Assembly: GCA_018292915.2 (NCBI GenBank)
Contig: JACVVK020000147.1
Span: 1,162,501 to 1,226,500 of the forward strand
Source: Batillaria attramentaria
Taxonomy: Eukaryota; Mollusca; Gastropoda; Batillariidae
DNA length: 64,000 bases
Reading direction: 5' to 3'
The notes beneath the pieces are model-generated. The model made no database searches. It saw nothing but the letters and a program-made list of their open reading frames with translations, and was not told the origin of the DNA. This document shows positions 24,601-34,163 of this stretch, in pieces (positions within the stretch are counted from its first letter, which is position 1; each line of letters begins with the position of its first letter). The position numbers and the translations under genes were made by a program.

Positions 24601-27600
24601 TCTTTTCTTCTTGGAACTTTGGCAAAGAACGACCTGATATCTGAAGAACTTGTAGTTTTTCTTTTCAAGGTCTCACCCTCAGTCGACTTGATGGGGAGGC
24701 AAACAACAAAATGGTTTGGCTTCCACCTGGCCTCCGATGTCTGCATGCCATGGATATTGGTCCACATGATCCCATATTGTAATTTAGGAACCTGAACATC
24801 TGATTGGGCTACACGTGGGGTCAAAATGTTATTAAGATCCCCACGGACGGTGTGTCCAGCATACTGTGGATATATTGAATACAATGCTGTACCAATAATT
24901 GAAGAGACAGCTTGCATCTGCCAGATGCCCATGTACGTAGAGGGCACAACTGCTTGCATTGCCTCCTTTTCATAGACATCCTTTGTCTGCCCAGAATATT
25001 GTGAAAACTGGGCATACACATCACTTCGTGGACCTGCCAGGTAGTGGTCTTCATGCACTGCCAGTTCCACAGCAATACGCACACGCATTTCCTCATAGAG
25101 TGTATGCTCACTGCCGCTAGCCAAAAGTGACCCACACCTTGGGAGGCAATTACCATCACCAAAGATTCTTACGGGCATGAGGTCCACAGGGGCATCTGTT
25201 GGGTATAAACATTGGGAAAGAAGGTCTGGGCTGAATTCATCAGCCTGCAGCAATGACTGACACTGGATGGGCCATCTTTTAATTTCCTTCTCTGCCTTCT
25301 GGGAAATTTCTTGAAATTCCTTGAAAGAAGACGCCTCCTGCAGGTTTCTGCTGAGCTCTTTGAAATACTGACTCCTGTCACTGGAAGATGAAGGAGTATT
25401 TCCACTGGAGCAGCCCGCAAGACCTTCATCAGCCTGAAACAAAATTAACAGAATCGATTCTGTTTAAATACTTTGGGAACCAAGGAAAACTTCATCTTGT
25501 TGGGAAAACAAAGGGCAAACATATCATCTTTGTAACTATTACCATTACTGATTAGTATAAAAACTGAGTAACCCTGATTTTCAAGTTCTATACATTAATG
25601 ATTATCATCCTTCTGCCAAAGACTTAGGATGATATTCTGCTGCATAACTATTCTGGTGTTATGTGAAGACACAGGGAAACTCTCTCTCTCTCTCTGACAC
25701 ACAAGCACACAGGTTGAGGGCCTACCTGACCTACCTTTTGTTCAGAGTTTGTCGCCTTGCCAGTACTACAGCTGCTTGTAGAGGCCTTTCCCCTGAAGGT
25801 GGTTGAGCCTGATGTAGCCTTCCCTCTGGAGCTGCCTGCTTCACCATTGTCAGTCTGAAAGTGAAACAAAATATCGTACAATAGCTTAGTTTGGGGAACC
25901 GGTGGCAGTCACTTTGACAGTGGGATGGGGGTAGGGCATAGTAAACTGTATTATGTTTGCTATTTCATATTACAATCAATAATAATTATTCTCATATCAT
26001 CTTTGTAACTATTACCATTACTGATTAGTATAAAAATTGAGTAACCCTGATTTTCAAATTATCCTTCTACCAAAGACTTTGGATGATATTCTGCTGCATA
26101 ACTATTCTGGTGTTATATATGTGAAGACACAGGGAAACTCTCTCTCTCTCTCTCTGACACACAAGCACACAGGTTGAGGGCCTACCTGACCTACCTTTTG
26201 TTCAGAGTTTGTCGCCTTGCCAGTACTACAGCTGCTTGTAGAGGCCTTTCCCCTGAAGGTGGTTGAGCCTGATGTAGCCTTCCCTCTGGAGCTGCCTGCT
26301 TCACCATTGTCAGTCTGAAAGTGAAACAAAATATCGTACAATAGCTTAGTTTGGGGAACCGGTGGCAGTCACTTTGACAGTGGGATGGGGGTAGGGCATA
26401 GTAAACTGTATTATGTTTGCTATTTCATATTACAATCAATATATATATTAATAATTTAAATTATTCTCATATCATCTTTGTAACTATTACCATTACTGAT
26501 TAGTATAAAAACTGAGTAACCCTGATTTTCAAGTTCTATACATTAATGATTATCATCCTTCTGCCAAAGACTAAGGATGATATTCTGCTGCATAACTATT
26601 CTGGTGTTATGTGAAGACACAGGGAAACTCTCTCTCTCTCTCTCTCTCTGACACACAAGCACACAGGTTGAAGGCCTACCTGACCTGCCTTTTGTTCAGA
26701 GTTTGTCGCCTTGCCAGTACTACAGCTGCTTGTAGAGGCCTTTCCCCTGAAGGTGGTTGAGCCTGATGTAGCCTTCCCTCTGGAGCTGCCTGCTTCACCA
26801 TTGTCAGTCTGAAAGTGAAACAAAATATCGTATAATAGCTTAGTTTGGGGAACCGGTGGCAGTCACTTTGACAGTGGGATGGGGGTAGGGCATAGTAAAC
26901 TGTATTATGTTTGCTATTTCATATTACAATCAATAATAATTATTCTCATATCATCTTTGTAACTATTACCATTACTGATTAGTATAAAAATTGAGTAACC
27001 CTGATTTTCAAATTATCCTTCTACCAAAGACTTTGGATGATATTCTGCTGCATAACTATTCTGGTGTTATATATGTGAAGACACAGGGAAACTCTCTCTC
27101 TCTCTCTCTGACACACAAGCACACAGGTTGAGGGCCTACCTGACCTACCTTTTGTTCAGAGTTTGTCGCCTTGCCAGTACTACAGCTGCTTGTAGAGGCC
27201 TTTCCCCTGAAGGTGGTTGAGCCTGATGTAGCCTTCCCTCTGGAGCTGCCTGCTTCACCATTGTCAGTCTGAAAGTGAAACAAAATATCGTACAATAGCT
27301 TAGTTTGGGGAACCGGTGGCAGTCACTTTGACAGTGGGATGGGGGTAGGGCATAGTAAACTGTATTATGTTTGCTATTTCATATTACAATCAATATATAT
27401 ATTAATAATTTAAATTATTCTCATATCATCTTTGTAACTATTACCATTACTGATTAGTATAAAAACTGAGTAACCCTGATTTTCAAGTTCTATACATTAA
27501 TGATTATCATCCTTCTGCCAAAGACTAAGGATGATATTCTGCTGCATAACTATTCTGGTGTTATGTGAAGACACAGGGAAACTCTCTCTCTCTCTCTCTC

Positions 27601-30600
27601 TGACACACAAGCACACAGGTTGAAGGCCTACCTGACCTGCCTTTTGTTCAGAGTTTGTCGCCTTGCCAGTACTACAGCTGCTTGTAGAGGCCTTTCCCCT
27701 GAAGGTGGTTGAGCCTGATGTAGCCTTCCCTCTGGAGCTGCCTGCTTCACCATTGTCAGTCTGAAAGTGAAACAATATATCGTACTACAATAGCTTAGTT
27801 TGGGGAACCGGTGGCAGTCACTTTGACAGTGGGATAGGGGGTAGGGCATACAATACTGTATTACGTTTGCTATTTAAATATATATCAATTTAATAATTAT
27901 TAGTACCAAAATTGAGTAACCTAGGCCTCATAACACCATTCATTCATCGTTAAGGTTCTGTCAACATTTTCGTTGCATCATTACTCTTGTGTGCATGTGA
28001 AGACACAGCCAAATTCTCTCTCATACACTCACATAAAAATTTAAATCATGTATGCTCACCAACCTTTTCTTTGGGTTTCTCTGCCACGTTTGTCTCTTTC
28101 CCAGACATCTCCCCTATGTGCTCCTCTGTCATCTGTGAAGCCATATATCTAGAATGGCTGTATTTGACGGCACGGCGCATCTTTTCTGAGACATTCATTG
28201 TTGCAGCAGTCTGGCCTAAGGCACATAGTCTTTGCTTAATGACAGCTAGGGCCTCATAGTGTTCAACAGTCAATGCAGTCCGATCTTCTTCCACGATGTC
28301 TCCCATGATGTTGAAACTACTCTCCACTATTGGCCCACTGAAGACCGTCAACAATCCTTTGACAAGGGTGGTAAGGGTGGGATAGCACAGCTGCCCTTTG
28401 TGTTCCATCTTCATGACCTTGGACCACCAGTGTGAGTCAAGCCTGAAGTTCTTGGAGGTCTCATCTGCTGAGATTTTGCTGACATTTTCATCACACCCAT
28501 ACTGTTTCACCTCGCGGTCAAGTTTCCCAAGGTCTTCTATTGGGATGACATTTGGGAGTCGTTTTGCCAAGTTCATCACTGATCGCGGTGTTCCTTCGCT
28601 TCGTTGTAGCCCAGGATCAAGAGCTGAGAGGGCAATCAAGTTTTTGTTCAGCAGCGGCAACTTCTTGATGAACATAGCACCTCTCTTGTAGGCACTTCGC
28701 AAGGTGCTGTAAAATCTGGGAAGCCATACAGAATGCTTTGCTTTATCCCTCCGGCAGAGAAGAAGAGGAGTGTAGCAGTAGTCTCCAACACCAAGCTCAC
28801 TGTCTGGAAGTTGAATGGAATCATCCTCAACATCAATGTTGAAGAGCGCATGAGCATCCTCAAGAGGCAATGACTGTGACTGGATGAAATTTTTAAAATA
28901 CTGTTTGATCAAATGGAACATTTCTCCATGTAGTTTATGGACCATTGGCTTTGTGTTTTGAAACAGCAATGCATATCCTTCAAATTCGCGCAGAATACCC
29001 CGGTGCAGCTGAACAGCCACAGTTGTCTGTGCCTTCTTGTGGAACAAATGCAGAAGTATTCTGTCCTTTCTTTCTGTGCTGGTGGACGATTTCTGCTGCT
29101 GTCGCTGGCTGTGCAGTAACTGCTTGATCTTTCTTGCTTGCTGGGTGTTCACCTTGTTTCGTGAAAAGATTTCTTGTATTTCTTTCTCGAAAGACTTCTG
29201 CTCTTCAGCTGTCAGGAAACAGGAATAGTATATGGAGAGGGCATCACTCACTTCATCCAGTCTATCTGCCACTTGACGCATCTGAAGGAACCTGATTTGA
29301 AAAAATTATATATCCACAGTATCAGTTTCTCAGTTGTAGCTTTATACTTCTGAAATCTACTTTCAAATTTATCTTTTTCTCTCAAAGAAAAATAAACAAA
29401 CAAAGAAGTTATTATGTCACCAAAATTAACTCTCAAAGAGAAGAACCAGCTGTAAGTTGTAACAGAGCAATTTGATTCTGAAGTTTACCAGAAGACAGAA
29501 GTGTAGAAAATACACTGTTTTGTTTTCTATCAGAAATGGAGTGTTGAACTGACATAACAAAGAACACTCGCATTACAATTAAAAGTTTTTTTTTTAAAAA
29601 CTACCTACTTTATTTTTTTTTTAATTTCTAACTGATGTAAATTGTAATGACTAATCCAAGTGTTTTTTTCCCACCGAATTTTGTATACAGTATTTAGCAT
29701 TTTCGCATTATACATTTTCTGAACAAATAACCAGCACTTTGTGAAAAGCAGGTTGATTTGGCCAACCCTGCTAAGACGTTTGATTTCACAATATTCAGCT
29801 ACCATTTGTGTCACCATGCATGGTAAACTAAATAGTGCTTGACCATGATAAAGAAAAAGGCAGTAGCAAGTACACAATTCGCCCTCTTGGAATTGGATCA
29901 CGAGTCCGACACTCTCCTGAGCTTTTCCTGTATCCCTGCTAAACTAGAATAACAATACCAAACAATGCACACACACATACCTGGAAACCAAGAGATTACA
30001 TGCGGACATGTACCTGTTGGAAATTGGTCGAATCAGTCTCTTTCCACCCATACCCATGAGGCTCTGGATCTCTTGAAAGATGCTACTGGCTTTTGGAGAC
30101 TCCTCAATGTCATAGTACAGGTCACTGGCCAGTGCCTGCAGAGGCAGAAAATCCTTTTCCATGACTTCAAAGAAGCGACTGGCAGTAGTGTGAACCTGAT
30201 GCACAGTTTCTCCACCAATGTCAAGGAGATGCTCGTTAGCTCTCCTTGCCAGACTCTCAACACCTCCCTTGGAGCCCCTCATCACATTACAATTGTCAAA
30301 GAGGCAGGACAACACTTGCTTCCACTGAAGCCCACGACACTGCAAGATGTCACTAACTGCCTCAAAGATATTGACAGCAGTTCCAATATTTACGACTCTG
30401 GATCCAAGGTGATCTAAAGAGACTTTGCAGAGGTCATCGTCATAGTACTGGACCATGACATTCACAATCTTTTCATTTGCAGCATTGGTTGCCTCGTCAA
30501 TGTTCAGTGAAAAGACAGTTTGTCTCAGTTTCTCATCGACGTCTTCCATGAACGCATGTGCAACCCCGTAAGTTGTCGTGTAGGTGGCACATGAGCGAGC

Positions 30601-31866
30601 CATCGACATGGATGCAAGTGCTTTCAGGCAGTTATCCGTTTTGGTGAGTCGACGACAAAGTGCTAAGAGCTTGTCAGAAAGTGAAAATGGAAGGCAATGT
30701 TCTGAAATGAAAGAGCACACGATCGCCTTCAGCTCCGCAACTGTGTCTGCAACACCCACTGCTGTAGCTATTGTTGGTGTCGCTCCGTCCAAAACAGTGT
30801 TCTCTTGTAGGGTTGTAACGATGGTGCAATGTTTGGGCTTGCTGGCATGTTTTTTTAAGGCATTCAATCCGGCTGAGCCATACACAACCACCTTGCGACA
30901 AGCCGTACAGTACGCCTCACCTTGCTCCGAAATTTTCCTACACCACAAGCTCAGAGGATGGCCGAGTTCATCTGTCTTCGTAAGCCAATCCCAGTTCCAT
31001 TTGTTTCTAACATCCTTTTCAAGTTCGGCAAGGAAATCACGGTCTTCTTTTTCCCTCAGGAAAGTGAGAGCATTCGCCATTCTATCGCCAGAAATTTTCT
31101 TCAAGTCTTCGTGTGGTGGTTGGTGGTTGAGCCATGTCTTCATGTCGCCCGCGTGGTGATAAAAAGAATGCGGAGCAGACGAAAAACTTTACTGTGATTG
31201 GAGGAAAAAGGCTTAATACAACCTACATTTTTATTTTTGACCAATCAGATGAGCGGTCAGGCTTCGGCCCGCAAAGACAGCTTACCGCAGTGCTATCGGG
31301 AACGTCCCCGACGAATATGAGGCGCAAAATGCACCTTACCCGGGAAGGCCGACGGTCCAGCGATAGACACAGACTCGCGGTTTTTGGCCCCAAAAAAGCC
31401 GGAAAAGCCGGAAAAGCCGGAACACGCTTTAAAAAGCCGGAAAGCTCTTCACAGCCGGTTCAAAAAGCCGGAAATCAGGCCACAGGAGGAAGAGTGGCAG
31501 CCCTGCGATAGTCTCACTGACTGGTGGGGCAGGCAGAGCTGAATTAGCAAGGTCGTGCTCTCAAACAGTCACTGATCGACTAGTAGACACACTCACACCC
31601 TCTCTCTCTCTCTCTCTCTCTCTCTCGGACTATTTGAATGTTCAACCGATCGTGCAAAGTGTAAACAACATTGCATTGCATTCTGAGCTGTAGTAATCAC
31701 CAAGAAAGAGTTCCGTCAAGTAGTTAGACAATTGCAGCGAAGGGGAAACTATTGCTGTGTACGGACTACCCTGGTGGGAGTGCCGCCGGATTCATTGTTA
31801 TGGGTCAACGGCCTAACAATAAATGATTGAGTTTGAGTCTCACGGACGCACGCACGCTCACCGTGA

Positions 31867-31921
<55 letters not shown>

Positions 31922-32125
31922 AAGTAGAGGGTGGGGGGGGGGGGGAGAGAGAGTGACGTAACTCACCGCCTGAAAGAATTTAAAAATTTTCTTGATGGCA
32001 GATGAAATTTGTACCATGCGCGGTTGGTCGATATCAGCAGGTACAGGGGTCCATAAGCAGTACGCGACAATGGCAACAAACACAGCAAAACCCGCAGTCA
32101 GTCTCACAAACACCCCCATGATCAT
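13080..32125 (-). CDS. AADAC-like: Arylacetamide deacetylase-like serine esterase, complete seven-exon model
   Basis: Exons in coding order: 31967-32125, 23671-23781, 22743-22863, 21746-21809, 21312-21433, 20114-20472 and 13080-13424. Phases 0, 0, 1, 2, 1, 0 agree at every junction and give 426 residues (human AADAC has 399). Residues 1-25 form a type II signal anchor (VRLTAGFAVFVAIVAYCLW) followed by the family's TPVP, so an ER-membrane, lumen-facing hydrolase is expected. Catalytic features: oxyanion motif HGGGW at 120-124, YRLAPEHPFPAPLDD from 153, nucleophile elbow GLSAGG with Ser195, Asp364 in YDVLRDD, and His393/394 in ETAHH. The family normally has GDSAGG, so Leu replaces Asp before Ser. 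Intron 1 carries a 7.56-kb hAT transposon in the same orientation. Intron 6 carries two long minisatellites. Substrate is not predictable; carboxylester or amide hydrolysis is expected. Confidence 0.94.
13462..13520. repeat. Single diverged unit related to the adjacent minisatellite
   Basis: Starting 38 bp upstream (gene sense) of the last AADAC-like exon, this block shares AATCCAGGTATCTACCGTTA, GTTGTACC, TGACCG and GAATATrGG with every unit of the 13.66-16.93 kb array, with several mismatches. It is probably the ancestral copy from which the array expanded. A short (TTAG)n run follows. Confidence 0.85.
13659..16931. repeat. Minisatellite array 1: about 33 units of 96 or 102 bp
   Basis: Units are almost identical and differ mainly by presence of the 6-bp block ACATGT after TTGTAC (102 bp) or its absence (96 bp). 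Both lengths are multiples of three and no unit has a stop in one frame on either strand, producing spurious ORFs over 500 residues on both strands. Each unit has an 11-bp inverted repeat, TTGACCGCTTT and AAAGCGGTCAA, around a 23-nt loop. A single inserted C near 15290 breaks the frame. The array lies wholly in the last intron of the AADAC-like gene. Confidence 0.97.
16945..19717. repeat. Minisatellite array 2: about 53 units of 52 bp
   Basis: Units contain GCAAATAGGAAAATGCACAA, CGGTTGGTTTTCCTGTTACC and GTTTTCAACATT. Variants are CAACATT, CGACATT, TTAACATT and a 53-bp CGAACATT form. The CGAACATT variant and its neighbours recur exactly 573 bp apart (17.84 and 18.41 kb), showing an 11-unit higher-order repeat. 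Array 1 runs directly into it, and two degenerate units follow to about 19810. It shares GGAAAA and CGGT-type cores with array 1. Confidence 0.96.
20988..21039. repeat. (AC)n microsatellite
   Basis: AC run in AADAC-like intron 5, abutting a truncated SINE. Confidence 0.96.
21068..21200 (+). mobile_element. tRNA-derived SINE, family A, 5'-truncated
   Basis: It keeps GGGTCGTGAGTTCGAGTCCC (B box) and the diverged tail CGTCTTTAATATCGCCC, ATGTGTGACGGAAAA, ending in (CCAA)n and (CCCA)n. The upstream part of the head is missing. Confidence 0.75.
21569..21630. repeat. (CT)n microsatellite
   Basis: CT run with one TT interruption in AADAC-like intron 4. Confidence 0.96.
22990..23128 (+). pseudogene. 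3' end of a CR1/L2-type retrotransposon ORF
   Basis: The translation includes ERSFSFGAPTF and, after a one-base frameshift, WNSLPANLRNAPTLSVFKGN then LKMFL. This is the standard C-terminal motif of CR1/L2-clade ORF2 (RaFs-x-aP-LWNSLP ... SFK-x-x-LKt-LF). It lies in AADAC-like intron 2. Confidence 0.78.
23325..23553. mobile_element. TA-flanked MITE with 27-bp perfect terminal inverted repeats
   Basis: The left end CAGACTTCAACATAAG... (23325-23351) and the right end (23527-23553) are perfect reverse complements. Both are flanked by TA (23323-23324 and 23554-23555), as expected for Tc1/mariner elements. It is 229 bp long, non-coding, in AADAC-like intron 2. Confidence 0.78.
24061..24088. repeat. 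Poly-G tract
   Basis: About 20 consecutive G near the 3' end of the hAT element. Confidence 0.95.
24573..31143 (-). CDS. hAT transposase fused to OTU-like cysteine protease
   Basis: Exons in coding order: 30014-31143, 28064-29291, five 120-bp exons (27641-27760, 27149-27268, 26689-26808, 26195-26314, 25735-25854) and 24573-25433. Phases are compatible throughout (2, then 0 everywhere), giving about 1272 residues if all are used. Exon 1 encodes a BED-like finger (CTAC ... KKHASKPKHC), FISEHCLPFSLSDKLLALC, NIDEAT (first catalytic Asp) and LFDNCNVMRG (second Asp). Exon 2 encodes the DDE-fold remainder and a hAT C-terminal dimerisation-like segment (SGPIVESSFNIMGDI). The last exon has the OTU signature VRIFGDGNCLPRCGSL, with Cys in DGNC, and a late KPNHFVVCLP supplying the candidate His. 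The 120-bp exons encode a Ser/Thr/Gly-rich linker. The exon 2 donor (GTTGGT) is the weakest junction; GTGAGC 5 nt downstream would break the frame. Transposition and deubiquitination are family-based inferences. Confidence 0.86.
25735..27760 (-). repeat. Five tandemly duplicated 120-bp coding exons
   Basis: Exon copies start at spacings of 460, 494, 460 and 492 bp, so a two-copy block of about 954 bp was itself duplicated. Each exon is exactly 40 codons, phase 0 on both sides, with acceptor TTTCAG, and encodes TDNGEAGSS...NSEQK. Copies at 25735, 26195 and 27149 use donor GTAGGT. Copies at 26689 and 27641 have GCAGGT at the same place, which requires a rare GC-AG intron or a shifted donor. The OTU exon begins ADEGLAGCSSGNTPSSS, similar to the exon start, suggesting the exon derives from the OTU-exon edge. 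Each intron unit also carries a (CT)n run. Confidence 0.9.
28064..29291 (-). CDS. hAT-OTU gene exon 2: transposase C-terminal half
   Basis: The exon starts after CAAATCAG with one base completing an Arg codon, so the junction reads ISNR-FLQMRQVADRLDE. It runs open for 409 codons. Recognisable hAT features: a Trp pair in DSHWWSKVM and the C-terminal SFNIMGDIVEEDRTALTVEH, where hAT transposases carry their dimerisation segment. No internal stop or frameshift is present. Confidence 0.85.
31390..31475 (-). promoter_or_regulatory. Subterminal AAAAGCCGGA repeats of the hAT element
   Basis: At least four near-perfect copies of AAAAGCCGGA lie within 90 bp of the element's right end, all in direct orientation. 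The left end has only degenerate counterparts (AAAAAGCCTGA near 23970). In Ac/Ds and related elements such clusters are transposase-binding sites; that role here is inferred. Confidence 0.6.
31512..31966. other. AADAC-like intron 1 proximal part
   Basis: It contains a (CT)n run at 31601-31626, an (AC)n run at 31868-31919 and a G tract at 31934-31945. It also has AATAAATGATTGAGTTTGAG at 31820-31839, which resembles a retroelement 3' end. Confidence 0.6.
31868..31919. repeat. (AC)n microsatellite
   Basis: AC run 48 bp from the donor of AADAC-like exon 1. Confidence 0.96.
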
Positions 32126-33726
32126 TGGCTGGAGTTTCTAGGCTGCGCCTGATATCAGTGGATATCGCCCGGCCGTAAATTTCACATCAGCTGCGTCAGT
32201 TTTTTGGACAGACGTGTGCACAAGTTGTCCGCAGCAGAACTGACGTCACATTGACAGTCACATGCACTGATAGGAAGGTGAAATGTTTGTCACCGGCTCA
32301 AGTGTGGCGGTCGCAACGTTATGGATTTTGTATGTAGTCCTCTGTCCCAGTGGCCCGGCAAGTTGGTTGTACACGGCACTGTAGTTTGACCCCGATTTTG
32401 CCAGGTACGATGTCAAGGCTGCTGATACATAGGCTCTGTCTGTCGAAGTTCAGCGCACGACCTATTGACACAGAGTTTCTTGACACACACTGAGTGCAGC
32501 AGACACCCTATGAATCAGCTTATGCACCGGTTTGGGGTGTATGAGTACACCTAGTGTCCGTGCGATTTGCACGGCTATACCGAACGGCACGAGAGAAAGA
32601 GAGAGCCTAAATAGACAGGCACACAGTCCAAATAGACAGGCAAACAGACCTCAGGAAAGCGACAGGCCGACCTGCGTTGTCGATCTTTACTTACTATAGA
32701 ATATCACAAGACGTCATATCTGGCGAGTAGACACTGAATTCTGTAGCTCCCATAGAAATAGAAATACAAATATATTCAGTACTACCGGCTAAATTATAGA
32801 TCACACTTAGGATAACTGCCAAACAACTCAGGGCTGTTTGACCCCTAAAGCAAATTAATTGGCCGATTTGCTAAAAATGCAAATTGTTCTGACTACTACA
32901 CCACTGAGCATCATTAGAGAATTAGAGAATTTGAACGCTTGATTCAGTTATGAGCATAAAGGACTGATCCCAACGGTCAACACACACTGCTAACGACGTT
33001 TATGAAAACAGGTACTAGCCATTCGGCTGTCCCGACTCCCCCCCCCCCCCTCCCCGTATTCTACAGCCAGTAAAGATAGATAATCCAGGTCGGCCTGTGA
33101 GCAAAACAAAGAATCAGTCACAGTTCATACTTCGGCCCTAAAAATCTACCTCAAACCTGGTAACCTGAGTGCTATCCCTTACCCGTGCCGGCTGTGGACC
33201 AGAGAGTACGTGATTTTTCCGGCTGAAGTGTAGACTGAGTCAACCAAGGTAGAGAGAGATTTGTTTTTCTTGTTAAACAGTTTTAGAGTTAGTATGTATG
33301 ATTATTTGTTTTAAATTGTTTGTGAAGTCTGTTAGACCTTAACGTTCAACCCTATTTCATTTTTATATTTTAATCAAGATCTTTAATGACTGTACTTTAT
33401 CCTGTCTGTTACAGAGCATCATCTGAGGCCAAAGAAACAGACAATACAGTATTTTGAATTGAATTGGATTGAATTGAACCCTCAACCAACCAACCAACAA
33501 ATAAACAAACTTCAAAAGAGAACAACACAGCTGAAATTATACATTCGCTCTTAAATTCGTTTGAAATTCGTTTATTTTTACAATGACGACAGTGAAGGCA
33601 AAGATGTCACTTGAGGAATAAAGTTTTATTGAACCTTGAATCTTCTGGCGTATTCAGAACAGAATCTGTTGTGGACTCATAAGGCAACACATGGCAAAGC
33701 GCTGTATGAAACAATAATGATAACTG
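32126..33726. other. Intergenic DNA between AADAC-like and vax genes
   Basis: The AADAC-like promoter should lie at its left edge (minus strand), but no core element is clear. Fragments seen: a 33-bp remnant of a family A SINE head (33014-33046, CCATTCGGCTGTCCCGACT), a degenerate copy of the 45.8-kb mariner MITE (about 33121-33240), and a retroelement-like 3' end with TGAATTGAATTGGATTGAAT at 33456-33475. Confidence 0.5.
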
Positions 33727-33957
33727 TTTATTGTGTGGGCGCTTTACCCAGTTCCTTGAACTGGTTCAAAGCGCCTCGAGTTCAAGCAAACACGATCGCT
33801 CAAGTGAATTACACGCATTCTCTCACACACTGGACTTGAACATATTACAATCTAGTGGGCGCGAAGGGCCAGCTCATCTATTTAAATTTAGAATTGCATT
33901 TATTTTTTGATTTCGTGGGCTGAACATTTCCAAAGCAGGCCTACTTTACAAACTGCC
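33727..33957 (-). repeat. Truncated SINE-like copy, family E body
   Basis: Minus strand carries GCTTTGGAAATGTTCAGCCC, AAATGCAATTCTAAA, ATGTTCAAGTCCAGTGTGTG, GAATGCGTGTAATTCACTTG and GGTAAAGCGCCCACAC in family order. Confidence 0.82.
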
Positions 33958-34163
33958 TTTTTGCATATGAACAGTTCATTTCATTTTTCATGAACAAAAT
34001 ATATATATACAATGCGCATTCACATACAGCCTCCATACAGGGGCAGACATGTATACTCAGTGTCCCGGTGTACAATAAATAATATCATGTCGATGTCATG
34101 TGCAACTGTAAGCGTCACTCTCGGTGTGGTTCATATTTGCTTCTCAGTCAGGGAGCCCACGGG

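Larger units (their letters stand above)
23945..31505 (-). mobile_element. hAT-superfamily DNA transposon, 7561 bp, carrying a transposase-OTU gene
   Basis: The left terminus CAGGGCTGCCACT (23945-23957) is a perfect inverted repeat of 31493-31505, and similarity continues to about 17 bp with one mismatch. CAGGG termini are typical of hAT elements. Both ends are flanked by CGATAG (23939-23944 and 31506-31511), a 6-bp target duplication rather than the usual 8 bp. The whole interior is one minus-strand gene plus flanks. All coding exons are open and the ends are intact, so the insertion may be recent or still active. It occupies most of intron 1 of the AADAC-like gene, in the same orientation as the host gene. 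Confidence 0.88.

Noticed and set aside
24821..25429. Alternative-frame ORFs within the OTU exon
   Set aside because: They are shadows of the 286-residue OTU frame, which carries the motifs.
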